Notes: generated from the sequence alone by a model not told the origin. A DNA stretch of 32,052 nucleotides from Candidatus Ulvibacter alkanivorans (GCF_003333325.1 NZ_QOLC01000072.1:1-32052); one strand, 5' to 3'; counted from the stretch's first letter, positions 1 through 7,371 are shown. Translations and numbers: made by a program.

Positions 1-344
1 TTGTATAAGAGACATATAATAATCTTGTATTGATTAAGCTGTAGTAACTCTCCATCTTCATCGCAGCAGTATTCTAAACTTCCCTCGGTAATGTAGAAAA
101 ACACTAATGGTGGTGTTTCTCCTACTTTAAAAACAAGCGAAAAATCTTCATGCAGGAAAAATTCGTAATCAATTAACGATACACCCCAGTCAAAATCAAT
201 ACTGCTTATAGACCCCTTACCTAATCCATTATCAAAATTCAAGGTGTGCTCGCCATACTTCTCGTGTAAATCTCCAGAAACTATTTTATTTATCTGCTCG
301 AGAATACCATTACTATTTAGCTTATTCACTTCTACTTTTGGCAT
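1..344 (-). CDS. AraC-type transcriptional regulator, N-terminal part (cut by window edge)
   Basis: An open frame runs leftwards from the ATG at 342-344 and has no stop before the window edge, giving 114 N-terminal residues. The protein begins MPKVEVNKLNSNGILEQINK and contains the stretches FDWGVSLIDYEF and FFYITEGSLEY. This layout (short lead-in, FDWG motif, then a cupin-like strand ending in a YxxEGS-type motif) resembles the sensor half of Bacteroidetes AraC-family regulators. The helix-turn-helix half would lie to the left of the window and cannot be seen. It is divergent from the small membrane peptide at 651, and the gap between them carries a repeated 12-bp motif that could be its own binding site. 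The family call rests on recalled motifs, so confidence is moderate. Confidence 0.6.
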   Translation of the reverse strand, partial: MPKVEVNKLNSNGILEQINKIVSGDLHEKYGEHTLNFDNGLGKGSISSIDFDWGVSLIDYEFFLHEDFSLVFKVGETPPLVFFYITEGSLEYCCDEDGELLQLNQYKIIICLLY

Positions 345-425
345 GGTAAGGTTGTTTGTTAAGTCTTTTTGTGTAACAAAGAAATTGGATTCATGCCATA
401 CTCTTTAGCATTTACGGGGCATACA

Positions 426-602
426 TTGACTCATATGTATACCAACATCGAGTTTTCGCAGCACACAAAACAATTAAGGTACTCTTTAAAACCCTAAATG
501 ATTGACTCATTTGAGTTTAATTAAAATTTGAAGAAGAATTGATAAGAGTAAGCATTTCAACAATTAACCAGTATGCGTTAAGAATCACAACAAATGAGTC
601 AA
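426..602. promoter_or_regulatory. Intergenic regulatory region with three copies of a TTGACTCATTTG-like motif
   Basis: The 306-bp gap between the divergent regulator (start 344) and the small peptide (start 651) holds TTGACTCATTTG at 502-513, its exact reverse complement at 591-602, and a one-mismatch copy TTGACTCATATG at 426-437. The 502 copy extends into a perfect inverted repeat, ACTCA-TT-TGAGT (505-516). Repeated, oppositely oriented sites beside a regulator gene are typical of operators; that these are AraC-type sites is inference. No other gene is visible in this gap. Confidence 0.4.
502..530 (+). promoter_or_regulatory. Possible Bacteroidetes-type promoter towards the small membrane peptide
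   Basis: TTG at 502-504, an 18-bp gap, then AAAATTTG at 523-530, a seven-of-eight match to the Bacteroidetes -7 box TAnnTTTG. The -33 TTG is part of the repeated 12-bp motif, so a protein bound there would sit on the promoter. The leader to the ATG at 651 would be over 110 nt, which is long, so this is a weak call. Confidence 0.3.
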
Positions 603-650
603 ATGGTTTATTGGCAAATGGCTAATTTTCTCGTACGAACCTAACGCTTT

Positions 651-824
651 ATGAATTACTGCATGCTTTTGTGTATCGTTTTAGCTGTAGTTCTTGCTAT
701 TATTGGGTATACTGGTTTAGGGAGTGGAGAAATTGAAATAGCCAAAATTGGATCCTACCTAAGTATGCTCCTGTTCTTGATACTCTTGGTCATTGATACT
801 TTTTGGAATAAGAAAAGGCCCTAA
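651..824 (+). CDS. Small hydrophobic membrane peptide, 57 aa (DUF1328-like)
   Basis: ATG at 651 opens a 57-residue frame ending with TAA at 822-824. It starts MNYCMLLCIVLAVVLAIIGY and ends with a second hydrophobic stretch (about residues 34-50) followed by a basic tail, WNKKRP. Two short membrane helices separated by a Gly-rich turn (YTGLGSGE, then IAKIG) resemble the small UPF0391/DUF1328 membrane proteins, whose function is poorly known. The likeness is in layout and the glycine/AKI turn and is not proof of homology. It is convergent with the glycosyltransferase that ends at 834, with a 9-bp gap, and no terminator is visible between them. A shadow ORF is possible, but the hydrophobic pattern and clean ends favour a real gene. 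Confidence 0.45.
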   Translation: MNYCMLLCIVLAVVLAIIGYTGLGSGEIEIAKIGSYLSMLLFLILLVIDTFWNKKRP

Positions 825-833
825 TTTAAAGTC

Positions 834-2066
834 CTACTCTTTGTTTTTAGCTTCTATCCATTTGCTCAAGTATTTTGTACTCTGTAGACTTTGATGCTGA
901 AGTATTTGCCCAATAAAGTGAGTGATTCTGTGGGCTTGTATATTTTCTGCTAGGGTTGTTATTCGTTTCTTAATTGCTTCGGAAAAATTCTCTTTTGCAA
1001 ATCGCTTTTGTAGTATCGAAAAACCGTTTTTTTGCGCAGTTGTCCATTCTTTTTCTGAAGAATACAGCGCTACCGAAGCAGCTACAATCTCTTGTGCGCT
1101 CGCTACAATTTTTCCGGCAAAAGGCATCTCGCCCATAAGTCCTTCAGCACCAATGGGCGTGGTAACAGACGGTGTTCCGTATTGCATGGCATCTATCAAC
1201 TTTCCTTTTAAACCGGCACCAAAGCGTAGCGGAGCTATACATACTCGGGCTTTCGACATTACTTCGGAAACAGAAGGTGCCCAACCCGCAATTATAAATC
1301 CGTCGCTTTCGTTATGAAATTCCCTGATCTGTTGCGGAGCATAGGCTCCGTAACAATATAAGTTAGCAGTAGGGAGTTGTTGCCTGATCTCCGGCCAAAC
1401 TTGAAGTTTTAAATAGCGTATCGCATCCACATTGGGTGCGTGTTTTAAGTTGCCGATGGTTATAAAATTGGTTCGTGCATCAAAGTTCGGCAATTCCGAT
1501 CGCTCCTTTGTGCTCAAAGGATCGATCATAAAAGGCAAGTAATACAACAATTGTTCTGGGACCTTAAACTGATCGATCAATAACTGTATTTCAGCTTCAG
1601 AAATGAGTAACGACAAATCGCAACGCAGTATACTCGCTATTTCTCGTTTGGCCGTGTCGGTATACAGCATTTCAGAAGTGAAGTTACGCTGTTGTCGCAC
1701 CGCTTCCTCTCGCGCTTTCCGAAGAAAATGAAGATCCTCTGTGTCTAGAATCCGTAAAGCACTGGGGCATTGTTCGGTTACACGCCATCCAAATTGTTCT
1801 TCTGTTATAAACCGATCGAACAAGACAATATCTGGTTTCTGTGAAGAGAGATATACATCGAAAGAGGGATCATTTAAACGTATGGACTCAATGGAAACTC
1901 CCAAGTCGCTTAGGTCGGCCGACCTTTCCGAAGTACTCGCTGTAGTGGCAAACGAAATATGATATTCCCATGATCTAAAAAGATCAATAAGTTGCATCAT
2001 TCTAGTCCCCGCCGCCGTTGTGCTTGGCTCGGGAAATGTATAACCTATAATTAGCAGTTTTTTCAA
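834..2066 (-). CDS. Glycosyltransferase, GT-B fold (GT4-type)
   Basis: The 410-residue protein likely transfers a sugar from a nucleotide-sugar donor to a glycan or lipid acceptor at the cytoplasmic membrane face. Residues 3-10 (KLLIIGYT) form the first Rossmann strand, with the usual glycine-rich start of the acceptor domain around 11-25. The C-terminal donor domain begins near 200 (FITIGNLKHAPN) and carries the GT4 hallmark RFGAGLKGKLIDAM at 281-294, followed by GTPSVTTPIGAEG. The start is TTG at 2064-2066. An in-frame TGA lies 33 bp upstream, the nearest internal ATG codons come only at residues 23-24, and those would remove the first strand, so TTG is preferred. The gene follows the lipoprotein gene by 51 bp. 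Acceptor and product cannot be told from sequence. It could serve capsule, O-antigen or protein glycosylation. Confidence 0.85.
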   Translation of the reverse strand: MKKLLIIGYTFPEPSTTAAGTRMMQLIDLFRSWEYHISFATTASTSERSADLSDLGVSIESIRLNDPSFDVYLSSQKPDIVLFDRFITEEQFGWRVTEQCPSALRILDTEDLHFLRKAREEAVRQQRNFTSEMLYTDTAKREIASILRCDLSLLISEAEIQLLIDQFKVPEQLLYYLPFMIDPLSTKERSELPNFDARTNFITIGNLKHAPNVDAIRYLKLQVWPEIRQQLPTANLYCYGAYAPQQIREFHNESDGFIIAGWAPSVSEVMSKARVCIAPLRFGAGLKGKLIDAMQYGTPSVTTPIGAEGLMGEMPFAGKIVASAQEIVAASVALYSSEKEWTTAQKNGFSILQKRFAKENFSEAIKKRITTLAENIQAHRITHFIGQILQHQSLQSTKYLSKWIEAKNKE

Positions 2067-2117
2067 TCTAGCAGGTTTTTGAGATGCTTTGTCTTTTCAT
2101 AAAGAACAGTTCCCTTA

Positions 2118-3434
2118 TTATTGATCCAAATCTGACACAGCAATGGTTGCAGTCTTAATTTGCTTATTTTGCCCATGTACCAATGTCCACGCACAATACA
2201 ATTGATCGCCTACCAGTTCCAATTGCGGAAATCCGCTGGCACGTGAAGCAGCAGTACTGGAAACCACGATGGGTGGTTTGGTAAAGCCGTGTTTGTTGAT
2301 CTTCATAAGTTGGATCACATCTTGTTCGCCATTAGGTTCCATCCAAAGTACGGCTGCGTCCTCCTCGTTTATCATCACAATATCGACTCTGCCCGTGGCA
2401 TTTCCTACATCGATACGAAATGCGTGACCAAAATGCGCTCCGTTATCCTCCGAAAAGGCCACGTGTACATCCCCTTCGCCTTTGGCAGCTGTAAACCACG
2501 CGACTACCAGTATATTCTTAAAACTGGAAACAGCAGGACCATTTACAGGACACCCCGAGATCTCCCAATTATCTTCCGCAACAGTTTGAGGTGTTGTCCA
2601 ACGGTCATCAATGTAACGTACTATAGAAATATCACGAACCTCCCCTTCAGAACGATCGCGATATACCACTACGGGTCCTGCTTCTGTCATCGCCATCGAA
2701 GTTCCGCAGCAATCACAAACACGATCATCCAGCTGCACACGGTTTGAGATCGTACCATTCGCATGTACGACTGCAGCACGCAAGGTCATAGCCCCGCCAT
2801 GATCGTCCTCATGTTCACCATGGCTCATTCCGGAAGTATTCCTGCCGTCCAGCCATGATACCATAAAACTATCATCTAAATAAGGAATTAGCGAAACAAA
2901 GCCATGTTCACTCTTGGTGGTATCGTTATGTAACTTAAGGTCTTTGAACCAGCTCGCTTTTGCGTCTTGGGCCACGGTAGTTGATCCTCCATGGAAGAGG
3001 TTCAACTTTATATCGTAGGTATAGGTGCCATCGGCAGATCTTTGAAGAATATTAGTAAAGATTGCTCCGTTGTTTTCCGATATCGTTGGGAAATCGGCCC
3101 AATTGACAAACCAATCGGTGCCGCTTGCAACCGTTATAGGCTGTGACCAAGCAGTGCCATGACGCTTGGAATAATTAAGCGTTGCTACACTATCTTCTGT
3201 GTGTACCCAAGACATAAAAAGTGATCTCCCATTGCTATACAAGCGTGGTAAGAAAGCATTTCCGGCTGCCGGATTCTCGATGAACTGCAATGGAGGAATC
3301 GAATTGTCTACCTCTGTGGTTTCTATTGGCTCCACTTCCGCTTTATTGGATTGTTTACAACTAGCAAGCAAGCAAACACTTAAAAGTAAAAGATAGCTTT
3401 TTTTAAAAGTCAGGAAGGAGGTGATTTTGATCAT
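2118..3434 (-). CDS. Surface lipoprotein with sialidase-like beta-propeller and Cys-rich motif
   Basis: The 438-aa product starts with a lipoprotein signal ending LLASC, so Cys26 should be lipidated. The rest shows repeated beta-strand units of the type found in sialidase/BNR propellers, including one clear Asp-box (SEDNGAHF near 328-335). Two cysteine motifs stand out: CDCCGT at 240-245 and SGCPVNGP near 293-300, with a His/Asp-rich stretch (SHGEHEDDHGG, 204-214) between blades. That pattern recurs in exported propeller proteins of unknown function and could bind metal or form disulfides. Canonical sialidase catalytic residues are not evident, so no enzyme activity is claimed. It lies 42 bp downstream of rimO and 51 bp upstream of the glycosyltransferase. 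Confidence 0.75.
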   Translation of the reverse strand: MIKITSFLTFKKSYLLLLSVCLLASCKQSNKAEVEPIETTEVDNSIPPLQFIENPAAGNAFLPRLYSNGRSLFMSWVHTEDSVATLNYSKRHGTAWSQPITVASGTDWFVNWADFPTISENNGAIFTNILQRSADGTYTYDIKLNLFHGGSTTVAQDAKASWFKDLKLHNDTTKSEHGFVSLIPYLDDSFMVSWLDGRNTSGMSHGEHEDDHGGAMTLRAAVVHANGTISNRVQLDDRVCDCCGTSMAMTEAGPVVVYRDRSEGEVRDISIVRYIDDRWTTPQTVAEDNWEISGCPVNGPAVSSFKNILVVAWFTAAKGEGDVHVAFSEDNGAHFGHAFRIDVGNATGRVDIVMINEEDAAVLWMEPNGEQDVIQLMKINKHGFTKPPIVVSSTAASRASGFPQLELVGDQLYCAWTLVHGQNKQIKTATIAVSDLDQ

Positions 3435-3476
3435 GAGCCTAAAAATACAAAAACCGAAGTATTATAAGGCTACGAT

Positions 3477-4784
3477 CTAATTTTTGACCACCTCTGCGTA
3501 CAGGTCGAAGTCTTCGGCTGCTGTTATTTTTACAGTAAAGAACTCACCGGTTCTTAAATAGCCTTCTTCTGCGTTTATGAGTACTTCGTTGTCTACATCG
3601 GGGCTGTCGAATTCGGTTCTTCCTACATAATAACTTCCTTCTTTACGGTCTATTACCACGCGATATTCTTTCCCTATCTTTTCTTGATTCAGTTCCCATG
3701 AGATTTGCGATTGCACTTCCATGATCTGGTTGGCTCGATCCATTTTCACGTCTTCCGGCACATCGTCTTCCAGTGAATATGCATGCGTATTCTCTTCGTG
3801 CGAATAGGTAAAACAACCCAATCGCTCAAATCGCATTTCCTCTACCCATTGCTTTAAAGTTTGAAAGTCTTCTTCGGTCTCTCCCGGATAACCAACGATT
3901 AATGTAGTTCTAATCGCCATTTCTGGAACTGCCTTTCTAAATTCTTGCAATAATTTGGTTGTTTTGGCCTTGGTCGTTCCACGTCGCATTGACTTTAAAA
4001 TAGGGTCGGCGATATGTTGTAGCGGGATGTCGATATAATTACACACTTTTGGCTCATTACGCATGACTTCTAACACGTCCATAGGGAATCCGGTAGGAAA
4101 AGCATAATGCAAACGTATCCATTCGATGCCTTCAACCTTTACCAACTGTTGTAATAGTTCTGCCAGATTTCGTTTTTTATAAAGATCTAAACCGTAATAG
4201 GTAAGGTCTTGTGCGATAAGGATTAATTCTTTTACGCCATCGGCGGCAAGATTCTTTGCTTCTGTGACCAATTGTTCAATGGGTGTCGATTTGTGTTTTC
4301 CGCGCATGATAGGGATGGCACAAAACGAGCACGGACGGTCGCAGCCCTCGGCGATTTTTAGATAGGCATAATTTTTTGGTGTTGTAGTAAGACGTTCGCC
4401 AATAAGCTCATGTTTATAATCGGCTCCTAAGGCTTTTAGCAAACCGGGTAATTCGGTAGTTCCGAAGTATTGGTCCACATTTGGGATCTCTTTTTGCAGG
4501 TCCGGTTTGTACCGTTCAGAAAGGCATCCGGTCACAAATACTTTGTCTACCACGCCGTCTTCCTTTTTCTGAACATACTCAAGAATGGTATTCACGCTTT
4601 CCTCTTTAGCGTTGGCAATAAAACCGCAGGTATTAATCACCACTACGTTCCCTTCCTCTTCATGTACCACTTCTTTATTATTGGCGCGCAATTGCCCCAT
4701 GAGCACTTCACTATCGTACACATTCTTAGAACAGCCTAAGGTGACTACATTTATTTTATTCTTCTTTAAGGTTTTGGTACGCAT
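3477..4784 (-). CDS. rimO: Ribosomal protein S12 methylthiotransferase RimO
   Basis: Radical-SAM enzyme that methylthiolates a conserved aspartate of ribosomal protein uS12. Numbered from the ATG at 4784 it has 435 residues. The N-terminal UPF0004 domain carries three cluster cysteines, C18 (LGCSKN), C53 (NTCGF) and C87 (TGCLSE). The radical-SAM motif CDRPCSFC is at 148-155, and the C-terminal part ends in a TRAM domain (from about residue 370). LGCSKN and the SFCAIPIMRGKH context are typical of RimO rather than MiaB. The frame extends to a TTG at 4793, but the ATG three codons in is the better start. The gene follows the SET-domain gene by about 70 bp and shares a block with ftsY and ribosomal protein genes, fitting a translation role. 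Confidence 0.95.
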   Translation of the reverse strand: MRTKTLKKNKINVVTLGCSKNVYDSEVLMGQLRANNKEVVHEEEGNVVVINTCGFIANAKEESVNTILEYVQKKEDGVVDKVFVTGCLSERYKPDLQKEIPNVDQYFGTTELPGLLKALGADYKHELIGERLTTTPKNYAYLKIAEGCDRPCSFCAIPIMRGKHKSTPIEQLVTEAKNLAADGVKELILIAQDLTYYGLDLYKKRNLAELLQQLVKVEGIEWIRLHYAFPTGFPMDVLEVMRNEPKVCNYIDIPLQHIADPILKSMRRGTTKAKTTKLLQEFRKAVPEMAIRTTLIVGYPGETEEDFQTLKQWVEEMRFERLGCFTYSHEENTHAYSLEDDVPEDVKMDRANQIMEVQSQISWELNQEKIGKEYRVVIDRKEGSYYVGRTEFDSPDVDNEVLINAEEGYLRTGEFFTVKITAAEDFDLYAEVVKN

Positions 4785-4806
4785 ATACGGCAATTTTTAA
4801 GGCGTG

Positions 4807-4814
4807 CAAAGATA
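4807..4814 (-). promoter_or_regulatory. Possible rimO promoter -7 box
   Basis: On the minus strand this reads TATCTTTG, a perfect TAnnTTTG, 22 bp upstream of the rimO ATG at 4784. No TTG is found at the matching -33 distance, so this is half a promoter only. If used, transcription would begin near 4800, between the TTG and the upstream gene, which favours the ATG start. Confidence 0.35.
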
Positions 4815-4853
4815 CCGTTTCTTCGCATATAAATCACATAAATTAACGCATGG

Positions 4854-5441
4854 TTATTTTTGGGCGAAATACAATTCTTGTATGGATGCTAGCGGTTGCT
4901 TTCCTTCTAGTACCGCTCGTATGGTCTTTTTTATTGCGGCCGGCAATATCGCTGCCAAGGGTTGTTCTAACTGATCTATCTTCGGAAAGACCTTTGCTAT
5001 CTTTTTATCCCATACGGTATGGTAGTGCTGCAGGTCATCCGGATAAACGATCTTTCGTTTTGTTCCTTCTTCGGAAGCATGGAAAGGGGTTTCCACATTT
5101 AGGTATCCGTAATCGTCGGTAAGTTGTTCTCCGGGTTCAATATCACGGATAGCGATCTCGAAATCATAGGCGGTCGAAAGGCAATTTGACTTAAAACTGT
5201 GATTAACGAACCGACCATGATCCCAACAGAGCACATAATTTCCTTTGCTGTTGCGATACGAATAGGTATCCAGTATTTGTTGATACAATGTATCGAAGGC
5301 TGAAAATTGTTTGGGTGTAAACTCTCTGTCTAGTTCATCTAACACCCAAGTGATCGTTCCTGCCGGAATGTGTTGGGTGGCTACGACCCCATGCCCTACT
5401 TGGTCATTGATAAATCGCAATTCGGTATGTGGGTGTATCAT
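4854..5441 (-). CDS. SET-domain protein lysine methyltransferase (predicted)
   Basis: The 195-residue protein has the signatures of a SET domain, the S-adenosylmethionine-dependent lysine methyltransferase fold. GHGVVATQHIPAG (17-29) matches the N-terminal SET strand, RFVNHSFKSNC (77-87) is the NHS/NC cofactor motif, and GEQLTDDYGY (104-113) contains the catalytic-loop tyrosine. The Cys-rich post-SET segment of many eukaryotic enzymes is absent, and a helical C-terminal tail (about 120-195) replaces it. The gene lies 18 bp downstream of ftsY and upstream of rimO, and is probably co-transcribed with both. Target unknown; the neighbourhood makes a ribosomal or SRP protein a reasonable guess, which is inference only. 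Confidence 0.8.
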   Translation of the reverse strand: MIHPHTELRFINDQVGHGVVATQHIPAGTITWVLDELDREFTPKQFSAFDTLYQQILDTYSYRNSKGNYVLCWDHGRFVNHSFKSNCLSTAYDFEIAIRDIEPGEQLTDDYGYLNVETPFHASEEGTKRKIVYPDDLQHYHTVWDKKIAKVFPKIDQLEQPLAAILPAAIKKTIRAVLEGKQPLASIQELYFAQK

Positions 5442-5459
5442 TGTTGGTTTTTCACGAAG

Positions 5460-6416
5460 TTACGCAAAAAAACTATCCACAAATTCGAATTTATTAAATA
5501 CCTGAAGATCTTCTATGCCTTCCCCAACACCGATATACTTTACCGGGATTTGAAATTGATCGCTAATACCAATTACTACCCCGCCTTTAGCTGTTCCATC
5601 TAATTTGGTTACGGCTAAGGAAGTTACTTCGGTGGCGGCCGTGAATTGTTTGGCCTGTTCGAAGGCATTTTGTCCTGTAGACCCATCGAGTACTAATAGT
5701 ACTTCATGCGGTGCATTGGACACTACTTTTTGCATCACTCGTTTTACCTTGGTAAGTTCGTTCATTAGATTCACTTTGTTGTGTAATCTTCCTGCCGTGT
5801 CGATGATCACTACATCGGCTTGTTGGTTTACGGCACTTTGCAAGGTGTCGAAGGCTACACTGGCCGGATCGCTCCCCATACTTTGTTTAACGATAGGTAC
5901 TTCGGTGCGATCGGCCCAAATTTGAAGCTGATCGATAGCGGCGGCACGAAAGGTATCTGCCGCACCCAATACCACTTTTTTTCCTGCTTTTTTAAATTGA
6001 TAGGCCAATTTGCCTATGGTGGTGGTCTTCCCTACTCCGTTCACGCCTACGACCATAATTACATGGGGTCCATCGTTTTGAGTAGGAACTTCGAACTGAG
6101 TGGCATCGCCCGTATTGGTCTCACTAAGCAGGCCGGCGATCTCTTCTCTAAGGATCTGGTTAAGCTCATCGGTCCCCAAGTATTTGTCGCGAGCGACCCG
6201 TGCTTCGATACGGTCGATCACCTTAAGGGTAGTATTTACGCCTACGTCGCTGGACACAAGTACTTCTTCCAGGTTGTCTAACACATCGTCATCGACCTTG
6301 CTCTTACCGGCAACCGCCTTACCCAGTTTCTCGAAAAAGGAATTCTTAGATTTTTCTAAGCCTTTATCGAGCGTTTCTTTCTTTTCTTTGTTGAATATTT
6401 TTTTAAAAAAGCTCAT
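5460..6416 (-). CDS. ftsY: Signal recognition particle receptor FtsY
   Basis: GTPase that docks SRP-bound ribosomes at the membrane for co-translational insertion. The 318-aa protein has a short basic N-terminus (FFKKIFNKEKK), an N domain (about 20-105) and a G domain with GVNGVGKTTT (124-133), DTFRAAA (154-160), DTAGR and TKLDGTAKGG, all diagnostic of SRP GTPases. The long acidic A domain of E. coli FtsY is absent, as is normal in this phylum. It starts at ATG 6416. Its upstream region (6417-6600) holds a folded element and a perfect -7 box, so it may have a structured leader of about 110 nt. The SET-domain gene and rimO follow on the same strand. Confidence 0.96.
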   Translation of the reverse strand: MSFFKKIFNKEKKETLDKGLEKSKNSFFEKLGKAVAGKSKVDDDVLDNLEEVLVSSDVGVNTTLKVIDRIEARVARDKYLGTDELNQILREEIAGLLSETNTGDATQFEVPTQNDGPHVIMVVGVNGVGKTTTIGKLAYQFKKAGKKVVLGAADTFRAAAIDQLQIWADRTEVPIVKQSMGSDPASVAFDTLQSAVNQQADVVIIDTAGRLHNKVNLMNELTKVKRVMQKVVSNAPHEVLLVLDGSTGQNAFEQAKQFTAATEVTSLAVTKLDGTAKGGVVIGISDQFQIPVKYIGVGEGIEDLQVFNKFEFVDSFFA

Positions 6417-6437
6417 GTAGTAGTACTGATTAAAGTT

Positions 6438-6522
6438 GCGTTAGGGGTAGTAGCGGCATCCTGCCCGCCTTTGGTGGGGAGATACAGCGAATGACCCGAC
6501 CGCGCTGCAAGCGGGGTAACGC
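6438..6522 (-). ncRNA. Folded repeat-like element in the ftsY leader
   Basis: This GC-rich stretch stands out from the AT-rich surroundings. A perfect closing stem pairs GCGTTA (6438-6443) with TAACGC (6517-6522). Inside are two hairpins: CCCGCC-TTT-GGTGGG (6464-6478, one G-U pair) and CCGC/GCGG around a 7-nt loop (6500-6514). The layout is a three-way junction. From memory, strings such as GATGCCGCTACTA followed by CCCTAACGC on the minus strand recur as dispersed imperfect repeats in Flavobacteriaceae genomes. Only one copy was noticed here. The strand is uncertain: a -7 box at 6533-6540 would place the element at the very 5' end of the ftsY mRNA, so minus is preferred. Confidence 0.5.
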
Positions 6523-6532
6523 CCAAAGCATG

Positions 6533-6540
6533 CAAAATTA
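6533..6540 (-). promoter_or_regulatory. Possible ftsY promoter -7 box
   Basis: The minus strand reads TAATTTTG, a perfect TAnnTTTG. Transcription would start near 6526, just before the closing stem of the folded element, giving a leader of about 110 nt to the ftsY ATG. No clear TTG lies at -33, so support is partial. Confidence 0.4.
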
Positions 6541-6600
6541 CAACAATTTACGTTGAAAACATATAGAAATAATTACAGCGGTCTAGTGTGAGGTACACGT

Positions 6601-6630
6601 ATAAAAAAAGCCACTTAAAGAAGTGGCTTT
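6601..6630 (-). terminator. Intrinsic terminator of the rpmB-rpmG-bL38 operon
   Basis: A perfect 10-bp stem pairs AAAGCCACTT (6607-6616) with AAGTGGCTTT (6621-6630) around a 4-nt loop. On the minus strand the stem runs into a T-tract. It lies 22 bp past the stop of the DUF4295 gene and separates the ribosomal protein operon from ftsY. Confidence 0.85.
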
Positions 6631-6651
6631 ATATATTGCTATGTCGGTTGG

Positions 6652-6804
6652 TTATTGTTTGTTTAACCAGTCGTTTACGGCTTCGGGAGCCATGATCGAT
6701 TCTACGAAGATATACGCACCTGTCTTAGGCGATTTTACCATTTTAATGGCTTTGGTAAGTCGCTTAGATCCTGTTTGTAATGATGCTACTGATTTCTTTG
6801 CCAT
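6652..6804 (-). CDS. DUF4295 family ribosomal protein bL38
   Basis: This 50-residue frame begins MAKKSVASLQTGSKRLTKAI and ends NDWLNKQ. It is short and basic in its N-terminal half, with a conserved SPKTGAY and an E-x-I-M-A-P-E tail, the pattern of the Bacteroidetes-specific DUF4295 family. Structural work on the Flavobacterium ribosome identified this family as the phylum-specific large-subunit protein bL38. The setting agrees: it is the third gene after rpmB and rpmG, 39 bp from rpmG, and a strong terminator follows. It starts at the ATG at 6802-6804. Confidence 0.92.
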   Translation of the reverse strand: MAKKSVASLQTGSKRLTKAIKMVKSPKTGAYIFVESIMAPEAVNDWLNKQ

Positions 6805-6843
6805 ACTACTTTATTTTTAGGTTTTCCTTTGGAGAAAAACGTC

Positions 6844-7026
6844 TTATTTAATTTCTTTATGAACGGTCATCTTTTTCAAGATCGGGTTGAATTTCTTCAA
6901 CTCTAAACGATCTGGCGTGTTCTTCTTGTTCTTAGTGGTAATATAACGAGAAGTTCCCGGTTTTCCGGTTTCTTTATGCTCTGTACATTCTAAGATTACC
7001 TGTACTCTGTTTCCTTTTTTAGCCAT
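6844..7026 (-). CDS. rpmG: 50S ribosomal protein L33 (bL33)
   Basis: Sixty residues beginning [19 protein letters not shown], with the L33 signatures [22 protein letters not shown]. It is a component of the large subunit near the E site. The zinc-ribbon cysteine pairs of some L33 forms are missing (one Cys only), so this is a zinc-independent type. It lies 28 bp downstream of rpmB and 39 bp upstream of bL38, in one operon. The length is normal for the family. Confidence 0.97.
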   Translation of the reverse strand: MAKKGNRVQVILECTEHKETGKPGTSRYITTKNKKNTPDRLELKKFNPILKKMTVHKEIK

Positions 7027-7054
7027 TGTATTCGACTTTTAGCGGTTGCGGCAA

Positions 7055-7294
7055 TTATTTGTTCAAGTAGCCCTTTTCGCGAGCTTCCTTGATCACTGCA
7101 GCGATCCCTTTTTTATTAATATTTTTTAACGCAGAAGTTGACACACGTAGGGTCATCCACTTGTCTTCTTCAGGAATGTAAAAACGCTTTTTTACAAGGT
7201 TTACATTAAACTTGCGTTTTGTTTTATTCATCGCGTGAGACACGTTGTTTCCAACGATGGCTCTCTTTCCGGTAAGCTCACAAACTCTTGACAT
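7055..7294 (-). CDS. rpmB: 50S ribosomal protein L28 (bL28)
   Basis: Seventy-nine residues starting [20 protein letters not shown], which is the classic L28 N-terminus (C-x-L-T-G-K, then G-N-x-V-S-H). NxTKRKFxVNL and [15 protein letters not shown] follow. It is the first gene of the rpmB-rpmG-bL38 operon and has its own well-formed promoter 37-67 bp upstream. The length fits the family. Confidence 0.97.
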   Translation of the reverse strand: MSRVCELTGKRAIVGNNVSHAMNKTKRKFNVNLVKKRFYIPEEDKWMTLRVSTSALKNINKKGIAAVIKEAREKGYLNK

Positions 7295-7330
7295 TGCTTT
7301 AACTCGTATTAGTTATTTTAAAACAGGGTG

Positions 7331-7361
7331 CAAATTTAAAAAAATTAATCGGTTTGAACAA
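7331..7361 (-). promoter_or_regulatory. Promoter of the rpmB operon
   Basis: On the minus strand a TTG (7361-7359), a 20-bp gap and a perfect TAnnTTTG box (TAAATTTG, 7338-7331) match the Bacteroidetes primary-sigma consensus. The start of transcription would be near 7324, about 30 nt before the rpmB ATG. The promoter lies directly after the cinA stop codon. Confidence 0.7.
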
Positions 7362-7371
7362 CAAAAGAAAT

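Noticed and set aside
922..1317. Open frame of 131 codons on the plus strand inside the glycosyltransferase
   Set aside because: It is the antisense shadow of the well-supported GT4 gene and has no family features, signal or promoter. The same applies to the other long antisense frames inside ftsY, E2, htpG and the surface protein.
4785..4793. TTG start of rimO at 4793
   Set aside because: ATG at 4784 gives a normal RimO start, and the three extra codons (TTG-CCG-TAT) add nothing recognisable.
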